Shown here: positions 33,501 through 43,000 of the stretch, piece by piece
Position numbering within the stretch: the first letter of the stretch is position 1
Layout: every line of letters begins with the position of its first letter
The notes under the pieces: generated by a model
What the model was told of the DNA's origin: nothing
Databases searched by the model: none
Seen by the model: the letters and a program-made list of their open reading frames with translations, nothing else
Source: Membranipora membranacea
Lineage: Eukaryota > Bryozoa > Gymnolaemata > Cheilostomatida > Membraniporidae
NCBI GenBank assembly: GCA_914767715.1
Contig: OU612065.1
Span: 19,342,001 to 19,406,000, forward strand
Length of the DNA stretch: 64,000 bases
Direction: 5' to 3'
Translations under genes and position numbers: made by a program

Positions 33501-35296
33501 TTGTCTCTGTCCAAAGACTGAGAAATATTAGTGCCCTAAGGGCGCGGCCGCCATATTCGGCACCAAGTTGTTCTCAGTTTGCAGGCAGGTTGGAGCACAC
33601 CGTCAATTGAGCTCAGTCGTGGCAGACCGCAGCGGGATTCAAACCCAAGACCTCCAACGCTTGCGCGTAAGAGGGCAGGCGCTCTAACCAACTGAGCTAC
33701 TTCCTACTCCTAAAATGTTCAGGAGGCAAAATAATACCGCTATCATGCATAAACATTGTCAGCGAGTAACTCACCTTTTGTGAGATTTTTTATAGATTCA
33801 TCATACATATTTTGTTCCATATACGCTTCACCAAGAAAGTAATGTCCTTTTACAGCTGCACTGTCTAACTCGAGAGCACGCTTGCAGTCTTTGATTGCAT
33901 CTTCCCATTTTTTTAGCTTTAGGTAGCAAAGGGCTCTGTTTGTGTAATATGTGGGTACTGAGTTATTCTTTATCTACAAGTAGAAACCATGAATGGTGAT
34001 GCGAAGATAAACATAAATGACATAGGCCTAGTAATTCATGATGAATAAGGATGATTGAGTCATGTAAACATTTGTGAAGCCACGATGAATAAACATGAGT
34101 AAAATCAGCAAAAACTAAGAATGCAGTTTTCACGTGGAAGCAGTGATAATTTAGGTGACTCATTTGCATACATGAGAAGAACACAAGCTGCAGATGTGCG
34201 TTGTGTAAGAGAAAATGTTGAGTCTCCGGCACCAATATGGCATGGGAGGGGTCCTGAGACTACAGGCCTTTCACTTATTGGCAAAGCTTATTCCAGATTG
34301 GCCCATCTGTTCTTGGTAAGATCTCTGAGCGAATGAGCCTAGCATGAGATGCGCCCCACATCTAAATATTAACGAGGCCATGCCGTGCCAGGACTGAGAA
34401 TCAAAACTGGTTGTTTTCAAGAGCATGAAATGAGTATAACATGATAAGTTACAACCCATCTACCCACATTGCCAGTTGGCTTAAGGCTATAGGATCGATT
34501 CTTGACCCACCAGGATATTATATATATAATATAATTGTTTTGATGGCGTTAGATATGATTGGAATGCGTAGAGCGTGCAGGGGACCGCATGGTTTTCTGT
34601 TATAGCTGTAGGCCTCTCCTATCCACCGTATCGTTGAAGACCTTTGACACCGTTTATGCAAACCACATCTATGTTTGGGTGACTTGTTCACTGGATCGGT
34701 ATGTTTGGTCTCAGCAATGTATGTTACATTACATTTTATAAGCCTCTTATAGGCCTTGAGCGCTGGAAGACATGTCCCATACAGCACCTGTCACATGTCT
34801 TGCAACTTGTAACTCTGCCCAATACTCAACAAATCCGCACACATGATAACTAAGTTGGGGTGCACAGGCAACTTGTTGACTGCATATCCCTTTGCTACAT
34901 GCTAATGTAAAATGTTGCACTTTTGCAGTGTTTCATGTGCTTGTGGTTAGTAACAGTGAGTTAGTTTAGTTAGGTGGTTTCTCTTGCATTGATCTGCTGA
35001 CAAGGTGGCTTGGAGGCCATCAACTCACTTTAGAATATTTGAGTTGACTTATGTTGAAGTGGGAGACATGAGGTTTAACTTTTTGGATAACTTATATTGT
35101 AACTGACTGACTACAAAGCAACTACTAGTAACTAGCTACTAGCTAGTAGTTGTTGTGTAGTCACTCACAGTCACAGAACTGAAAAAAAAGGAGAAAAACT
35201 CACAATTGCTTTGGAGTAACTTCCTATGGCATCTGAGTATTTCTTAGCCACAAAATACCTGTTGCCTTGCTCCTTCAACTCCACAGCTCCTGTCAT
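30516..35296 (-). CDS. STUB1: STUB1/CHIP E3 ubiquitin ligase and HSP70/HSP90 co-chaperone
   Basis: Cytosolic co-chaperone that binds the C-terminal EEVD of HSP70/HSP90 through TPRs and ubiquitinates clients through a U-box. Six exons in coding order: 35204-35296, 33775-33973, 32735-32900, 31862-31916, 31268-31441, 30516-30641; 813 nt, 270 residues (human protein 303, with a longer N-terminus). Start codon at 35296 gives [15 protein letters not shown], the first TPR helix. TPRs span about residues 6-107 with carboxylate-clamp positions kept (K8, N12, the N of YYTNRAL, the K of YLKLKK and of VKGHYFLG). A charged helical linker ([20 protein letters not shown]) follows. The U-box begins [20 protein letters not shown] and continues [16 protein letters not shown] and [14 protein letters not shown], ending NPWAEEF. 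All exon phases agree. Introns carry MITEs and a SINE. Confidence 0.95.
31107..31228. mobile_element. TAGAYCAAG-family palindromic MITE, copy 1
   Basis: Flanked by an 8-bp direct repeat GAATACCC (31099-31106, 31229-31236). Ends: CAGATCAATTTTAAT on the left; the reverse complement of the right reads CTAGACCAAGTTTGG. Internal TTGCCTGCATTCGGAG and GCTCCCCCT are shared with copies at 31713, 37558 and 42490. It lies in the last intron of STUB1. Confidence 0.7.
31713..31821. mobile_element. TAGAYCAAG-family palindromic MITE, copy 2
   Basis: The left end TAGATCAAGTTTGACCCAAT and the right end ATCATACTTGTTCTA are inverted relatives. The centre is more diverged (CTAATGGGGAGCAAGC). It sits in STUB1 intron 4, about 40 bp from exon 4, and no clear target duplication remains. 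Confidence 0.6.
32432..32530. mobile_element. Fold-back MITE (family shared with 44008-44095)
   Basis: Left arm TGTCAAGATAGTTGGTAGTG, right arm ending ACTACCAGATATCTCGACAT, with CAACCACTTTC / GAAAGTGGTTGG pairing near the centre. The right half aligns with GGAAGGTGGTTGATAACGAA and CTACTACTCTCGACAC at 44056-44095. It lies in STUB1 intron 3. Confidence 0.65.
32613..32719. mobile_element. Fold-back MITE with ATTAAGG direct repeats
   Basis: Begins TAGTCTAAGTGCTCAGACTC and ends GAGTCTGAGCGCTTAGACTAAC. Inner arms CAGTTACCTGCGCCAG and CTGGCGCAGGTAACTC face each other. Direct repeats ATTAAGG occur at 32606-32612 and 32720-32726. Its right edge is only about 15 nt from STUB1 exon 3 (32735-32900), on the donor side. 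Confidence 0.7.
33046..33083. repeat. Short perfect hairpin
   Basis: ATGTGTTGGCTCC, a 12-nt loop, then GGAGCCAACACAT: a 13-bp perfect stem in STUB1 intron 2. It may be the remains of a small MITE. Confidence 0.6.
33530..33710 (-). mobile_element. tRNA-derived SINE (minus strand)
   Basis: On the minus strand the tRNA-like head has A box TAGCTCAGTTGGT (plus 33687-33699) and B box GGTTTGAATCCC (plus 33634-33645), separated by a normal distance. The anticodon and T stems do not pair properly and about 100 bp of non-tRNA sequence follows, so this is a SINE rather than a functional tRNA gene. It lies in STUB1 intron 2. Confidence 0.65.
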
Positions 35297-36710
35297 GCTG
35301 ACAATAGTGAACAATTAAAGCGATGTTAAGAGGTTTTTTGCTAAACTTTCATCACATTTCTTGTATTAAAAATCAATCTAGAATCTTCAACAACTTTGCA
35401 GTTAGTGTTGTTGTCAAATACAGCCATAGAAGGTAAACCACCCACATCGATTCTGTATCTGAGTTCAGTTTTGTTTCTCAGACTACGAAAATTCCTTGAT
35501 TGAGAATTTACTGTGGAGAGGGCACAACTTCACATTGCAAGCATATCAAGATTCACTCTTTCAAGCATAGTAGCCTAAACATCATGTGCTGGTATTTCTA
35601 TCATACAATATCAGTTAAAAATATTGTTTTCGGTATAAGAAGTTTTCGGAGGAAATCCTCAGCAGAGCCAAGGAACCCCAGGCCTTTGGAAAAGCTTTGC
35701 CAATGCCTGCTCATTTTGGAAGCAAAGAAGTACAGAAAGGTGGATGCAAAATGCTCTAAATGAAAACTAAAAAGTATATTATCTGTATGTGTATCTATAA
35801 GTGCCCAGCTGCAGCTTTGATTGTCAAAAACTAATTTTAATCGAGCATGTTTTTGAAAATTTCATACAGTAGTTTGTAGTCTAGCTTGTATATAGAATCG
35901 CTATGTTTCTTTGCTCCGAATACCATGTTTCTTCCATCAACTGGTCTAAAAGTTGATGGGGTTTTTATATCGGAGCGTAGGAAGCTTACCATATGGAACA
36001 GCAATGTAGTGCTTAGAGGTTTTGGCACGCAACATTCCAAAATAGAATATTTTTTATCGATTCAATAACAATTCTCCGATATATTTGTAACAAAAATATA
36101 ACCATCTGAGGAAAAGCTCAACAAAATCAAAAGCTGGCACAGATTTACAATTCATATCGATAACAGACATCAAAGTGGTTATGTATTACATTTAATAATG
36201 TGCTGATGTGTGAAGTGCCAGAGTTGTAACACAAAAAAATTCACAAATTCAACAGTTATTGCATTAAACAGTTTAATCTATCACGATGGAAACCTCCGCA
36301 ATTAGCATGCATCTAAGTATATACTGCTTTGGGTGGTTTAGGCCCTGAATAAACCTCATCATTCAATTGTAGATTCAGTCATAGCCTACTGCATGCCACA
36401 TGGTATTTTAAAGTGTACAATATTTCCACATACAAGAAACAGTGGGACTGTGAATTCTCCTATCTGTAGGAACAAGGTATTTTCTAATTGGCAGTTCTAC
36501 ATTCTTAGTAACGCTTGCCATGCTATTGTAGGCAAGCAAAATGCTGATAGATCAGATACACAATGAAAATTGAATCCAACTGACGCTAAGACTAGGGTAA
36601 AAACAATCCACAAAGAAATTGACAATGCCTGAGTATGTCTCCGAGCTGAGTGGGTGCAGTTATGTATCAAATTTACGGAATCATTTACGTATAACATCAT
36701 ATAGTATAGT
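35297..36710. other. Spacer between STUB1 start and nucleobindin stop
   Basis: About 1.4 kb holding the presumed STUB1 promoter and the nucleobindin 3' UTR. No clear TATA box, repeat or coding exon was recognised. A weak direct inverted stretch (GTTTAAAAGTTGATGGGGTT region near 35942) was not interpretable. Confidence 0.4.
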
Positions 36711-37064
36711 TTAGTTACCAGGGGGCACTTCGGCATGTACAGCATTAGGATCTACAGCAGCTGGTTGAGCTGCCTGTTCAACATGTTCTACTGGTTGTGG
36801 TACATGTTGCTGCACAGGTTGCTCAGCATGTTGCTGAACTTGTTGTACTGGTTGCTGAACTGGTTGCTGTACTGGTTGCTGGACTGGTTGCTGAATGGGT
36901 TGCTGAACGGGCTGCTGGACTGCTTGCTGAACTGGCTGCTCAGCTTGTGCAGCAGGTTGCTCATGCATCTGTTGGGCTGGTGGATGTGCGTTATCTTGAA
37001 CTGGTGCTGGTGGGTCCTGGTTTTGTTGAGCTGGATCTACATGAATATTTTGTTGTGGGGGGAC
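36711..37064 (-). other. Nucleobindin last exon: PVQQ-repeat Gln-rich tail
   Basis: 118 codons, rich in Gln, Pro, Val and Ala. The middle is a run of [10 protein letters not shown]-type four-residue units, bounded by [14 protein letters not shown] before and [14 protein letters not shown] at the end. Vertebrate NUCB1 also has a Gln-rich end, but this one is longer and periodic. The 12-bp underlying repeat can expand and contract, so length variation among individuals is likely. The frames on the opposite strand (Leu/Trp-rich) are shadows of the repeat. Confidence 0.85.
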
Positions 37065-40000
37065 CTATCGAGGATAAGAGAGAAAAAAGTCATTTAGATT
37101 TGTGAATTCTGAGTATCACAATATAGCATACAGTGATTTCTGCTTTGTGCCATAAAATTATTGTTGAGTTGCCTGCTTTCACTTACACCTCCAAAAGTAA
37201 CCTCAGATTCCAAGTAGGAATGAAAATATGTACATCTCTAATCAACGAGGAGCATTGATTGATTTCATTCCTTACCTCATTTCGTATTTCTTCAGCACCA
37301 TTATTGTTGGCCTGAAAGTAAATAAATTATAATTTTTCAATTACCTTGGTATCAAGTTCTTTAATATCAAGGAATATAATATATCGGGTATCTGTACTAG
37401 CACCTGCAAAGCTGTCTGTGAAGCTTAGAATTTTAGTAGTTCAGCCACGTAATACAAAACAATGCAATAAATCTTTTAAAAAGTCACCAATCAAGCAAGT
37501 AGAGAAGAAGAGAGCTGCCACCAGAATTGTCATCGAGAGACATTGGTGAGGCTGGATTAGACCAAGTTTGGTCCATTTGCCTGTATTCTGAGTTGCTCCC
37601 CCTTCACTAATGACAAGTGGAGGGGGAGCAACTGGAAAGAAGGCGAATTGAATCAAACTTGATCTAGGCTAGATGGTGGTGGCTTTGAGAAAAAAAAACC
37701 CAAGTGTCATGCATTACAATTTTGACAAGTAGTCATAATAATCTATGGAATTGTTCAGACAAGACAGATTGAATGTCTAGCAAGGTCTTGAGGTAACGAA
37801 GAAGAACCAGTAAACAAATGAAATCATTTGCTAAGACAGGACATGCAATATTGGAATAAAATAAATCCAAGGCTTCAACAGCCAAAATAAAACTGCCCAG
37901 TTTTTTTTTGGAAAACCAGCAAGCAAGATTTTTGGTACCTGCATGAGGAGCATCTCCTGGTGTTGGCTATAATGAAGAGCACAAACAACACATAGTATAT
38001 TAGGTATCAGTCATGTTATCTTTTTGCTTACTTGATAACTTGAAACCATAGATTTCATAATTAAGTCTATGTTTGAAACCCATCAAGTAAGGTTAGAAGT
38101 GATGTTCCTAGAGGCAGCAAACACTTGTAGCACAAATTATATTGCAGTTTCCAAAAGCGCGTAACCATTCTAAGTAGGAACAAGAGTACATCTTTGTTGG
38201 TATAAGGAGAACCTAACTTACATGTTTTTCTTGGAATCTGGCTTCTTCCTCCTCTAAGGCTCTTTCAAACTCATCAAACTCTTTAACATCATATGCATCT
38301 CCGTCATCTAATCCCTGCTGAACAACATTATATGAGATAACACTTGCTAAACCATTTCTATCAATATTGTTATTGTAGTCTGAGCCCCCCCAGAATCTTG
38401 CCCCCGCCCCATGGCCCTCCGACCGGGCAAATGTTGTTGCTGTTTGCTGCTCACTTACAAGATTAACTGGTGAAACGGGAATTTCAACCCGATTCAACCA
38501 ATCTGTGAATAGTTAAAATTGAAAATATATCAAACTGAACCAGAACAATCAAAGTATTAATGAGAGGATCAGGACCAGCTTAGTCTGAGCCCCTAGACTC
38601 TTGCCCCCGCCCGGGAAGACCATTAGGCTATCTGAGATAAAACTATAGAGGATCAAGTTCAATGACAGGGTCAGAGCGAAAAAAACCAATGAGTTTTTAC
38701 TGCGCCAATACTCTACTGTAAATAATGTGATGAACATCATGCGCTGTAACAACAGCAAAGTTGGTAATATGACACCTATTGTCAGGTGCTCAGCGTTGCA
38801 AAATTCTGTAATTTATCAACCAAAAGAAGATGACCTGATCTTCCTAGGTATTCCAGGTTAAAGTGGGTAGAAAAGCTGAAAACTGGCCCTATTTAAAGTC
38901 TACTAACCTCCCAGTCATCCTCCTTCTCAAAATCTTCCATTTTAGTGGAAGAGATGAACTCATCGAATGAGACGAGACCGTCCATGTCTGCATCGATTTC
39001 ACCGAATACATGCTCTCTCATCCTATTCATCTCCTCGTCTCTCTCTACCATGTCATCATCAGGGTTAGAAGAGTTATATACCTTATCAAGCTGTCAGATA
39101 AATTATTATTATTATACATAGTGAGGTTTTCATTTATATAAGTATGTTATAAGCAAATGAAAACAACAACTTTTGACCTAATAGAAAAAAAGAAAATATA
39201 TATATATATGCTCAATAATAATAATTAGATGGGATCTGCTGGTTAGCCAAATAAAATATGCATTTATGTTAGTATATTATATGATTGTTATAATTTGCTC
39301 CTTTTTATCGAGCATGTATGATGATCATGTATCATTATAAAATATACTATTTTTTGAAATGATTGGTCTTCAGTTTTCCACAGATGCGAGTCCCTGTTAT
39401 TTGTTATGATTGTGTTTCTGGGGAATCTTCAATGGATAAGAATGAACTATGAGGCCCAAACACTGTTTCATGAATTCTGCAACATTAAAATGAAAAACAT
39501 AACCCACCTCAGTCTGGAAAAGGGCTTCGATCTCAGGTACATTCAAGAAACCATCGCCATCAATATCTAAAAGTTCAAATATATCAAAATTTAATCTCAT
39601 TCATTTGAATCTTGATTTATAAAGCCTGCAAAAAAATATTTAAGGGGTTTGTGAGTGATGGGAAAATAATAACAACAGCAACAGCCTCATGAAATCATTT
39701 TTAAAGTTGTCATCTCAGATGCATTGAGCAGGCAAATCACAAAATCAATTAGAAACTTTCATAAACGCAGTCACAAATTGGTATTAATCCGCAAAATGCA
39801 TAAATTGAACATTGAAATGTTAGCGTTGCAATTGTTTAAGCTATATAAGCTGTATTAGTTGATGAGACAGTCGAATTGTATTGTTAGGGTACACCATATG
39901 TGCGGAGGTACAAATATGATATATCGGAGTACGTTGATTTGATGGCAGGAAATCGGCAGGGCAAATCAAAAAGCCATGAAAGCAAGGCCACAGGATCACA

Positions 40001-43000
40001 AATATGATACAAAAATTGGTGAGCAGGTTTTGGATTTGGAAGCAGCTTGCCTTCATGATACCTTCATGATAGCCAACACAAAACATGAATGTTACAAGAG
40101 TTTATTGATCTCCAGGGTCCCTCACCATATATTGCATATCTGCCTCACATTAACATCAGCCCTTCCCCAAAACCTGTGGAGGGTTAACATGCTGGCCTCT
40201 GATATTGTTTGTCACATCGCTAAAAACCGTTCAAACCCGCACAAGTACCAGTGCGAATACCGGTATATTGAGTTCTTTGAAACAAACAATGTACGTGACG
40301 TGTCATTAGTTCGTGCTTTACAATAACGATGGAACTGGGCACGATGCAGAGAGCTTAGGCTGATATCTGTTTCTGGTGTGTGTTAGATGGATTTACATGT
40401 GCTGTAATAAACTTCTGCAGGTTTTTGCACAGTAGGGGAGAGTTCCGATCACACATAAATCATACATGAAGCGAACATACCGTGGAGCATGAAGAAGGCC
40501 TTAGGATCAAATTCAGTATTTTTCATGTCATCCTCCTCATTCCAGACCTCTTCTAATTGTTCTTTATTACCCTACATGATTAACACCACAGCTATACGTA
40601 CAAACACCGAGCACCATTAGGGATTTGAATTAGCGATTATTGAGTGCGGGATAACTGCATTATTACTTATAATCATAAGAGATGGAGCCGCACAGACAGT
40701 GCGTAGGAGATTTGTGCAGATTTTGACTGCACATTTAATCTTTTCAACTCTAATTCAGCAGTAGACTGCACTACGCACAGTGGAGATCTAAATCTACTGA
40801 GGCTAAATGATATATCTAAATGATATCGAGGATAAAATGAGAGGATTTGAGACATTGTTTCCCTACCACCAGTTATGATATTGACATGAGACATAAGACA
40901 TCACAGTAGGATATTTTTTCCCTATACCACACAGAGCATTGGAAGTACCTCAGATGAGAATATTTATTAGTAAAAGAATTATGATACAAAACACCATCCA
41001 ACCAACTATCTGATAGGTGAACATCTATGGCAGTATTTTTAACCTCAAATTATCAGCAAACATCCCAGACAACACCGGACAACCAAATCCTACAACCGCC
41101 ACCACGTTCAACTCTAAAATGACATCAGCACTAGAAGCAGTATCCGATTAGACGACAGCCTTAACATGCAGCAGTCACATGCAGGCAAGGTGTTAGAAAG
41201 TGCTCTTTCCTTTGCACCTTACCATGTAAACCAAAGAAAACATTAGGATTGAACTCAGCAGGGTCCATTCCGTCCTCCTCTTCCCAGACTTCCTCCAGCT
41301 GTTTCTTGTTTCCCTGCAGATCACATGTTATTGAGATAACCAGGGTTTGTCATTATTATTATCAGTTCTTATATGATATGTCAATTTACTTGTGTGCCAG
41401 TCAACAATATGTTAGCTCAAATATGTGTCAGCTCACATATCTGTTGCCAATCGGCAGCCAAGGTACAAACAAGTCAAACAATACAGGAACCTAGAATCAG
41501 GGTTACAGCATGCATGCAAGAGTGCTAAGTACATGTGGCAGTCCCAGAGTGGATGTTTCACCATAATGTGGTTTGCGAACGTCAAGCAAACAAATCAGAG
41601 AAAGTGTATGTGGATCCTCACAGCAGGACCCAGTCAAACTTGTGTCTAAAGGACTCATTCATTGTAAACAGTTAAACCCTACATGCTTGATCAACTTTGT
41701 GATAGCCCACACTTTGTAAGCGATATCTATCTTCGGCCCTCAAATATATTCTATCCATTTGTTTCAGTGGCAATGAAGCTCTAAGCATAGAGGTTAGTTT
41801 GAAACACTGTCAGGCATTAAATAAGGATAAGAATAGAAAGAAATGACAGGAATGCCAAAAAACTGGTGGTGGGTAGACATAGACTTAGTGAAACAGTAAC
41901 AATTGATGTATAAATGAAAAAATTAACCACAGAGCCCAGTGAAATGGGAACTGCATTTAACCAGATGGGACGTACACACAGAATTAAACTCTATGGACAG
42001 AGGTTATTTTTCCCCTTCCCTGAAAATTCTCATGCGGTAATATTCTCATACGGTATTATATCAGCAAAGTCAAGAAAAACTCAAATCCTATAACCTATAC
42101 CCAATGGAAAAACCTGAGGAAAATGAAGTTGATGAACAACAGCGGAGGGTAAAAAGATATAAAGCCCAATATGTGAGATTTGGTAAGATTGACATACCGG
42201 ATGGTTCATTTTAGGGTGCTCTTTATGTCTCTTCTGGCTCTCCTCGTGCTCCTTTCTGAGCCTCTCCTCCTCTTCTTTATCCTTAGCGTGTTTGAGCTCC
42301 TGTCTGTACTCGTGCTCTTTGTTCATCTCGTAACGCTTAAACTCATCTTTACGCTTTTTGTCCAAATTTGCTAAATCATCTGTAGTCTGAAAACGGAAAC
42401 AAATGGCTGTCACACGCTGTTTGACATTTTGTATTTGGGCTTTCATACTGTTATCCCAACAGTTAAGGCAAACGCCAATTCTTGACTGGACTAGGACAAG
42501 TTCAATCTATTTGCCTGTATTTGGAGTTGCTCCCCCTCGAGATGACAACTTGTCAGTAGAATGAGAGCGAGCTGAGATACTGGTAAATTGCTAGACTATA
42601 TTGGCATATCCAGCCCTTTTTTCATATCAAATCTTATGTTACTAAGAGTTAAATATTTGACAAAACTGATTATCCAAACACAGAACTGCACAAGGAAATC
42701 ATTTTGTTGCCTATAGATGTTATGTTAAGTTTATTATGGCCTATTTCTCGAGCCATGATCAATTGATCTTGATTGTGAGAGGGATTGTTGACATAACTGT
42801 AACAACACACTCTCTTATCACGTCACAGATGCGCAGTCCCATGAAACCATTGCAACTCATCTAACCTAAGTTCTCGGACAAATATATGCCTCCACATAAG
42901 AATCTAGCTCTGCCATTGACCAAAGCCAATGCGACACCAATCAGCTTAGCTGAGTGTATAGTTGAGACACTTACCTTTTTGATGAGCTTTTTCAAATCAT

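Noticed and set aside
33626-33707. Possible functional tRNA gene on the minus strand
   Set aside because: A and B boxes are present but anticodon and T stems do not pair and a SINE body follows, so it was called a SINE.
36735-37105. Plus-strand Leu/Trp-rich and Val/Ala-rich frames that look like membrane proteins
   Set aside because: They are antisense shadows of the Gln-rich nucleobindin tail.
38213-38497. Longer minus-strand frame ending in [10 protein letters not shown] as an N-terminal exon
   Set aside because: It reads through the acceptor of exon 10 into a G-rich repeat; the upstream methionine lies in the intron.
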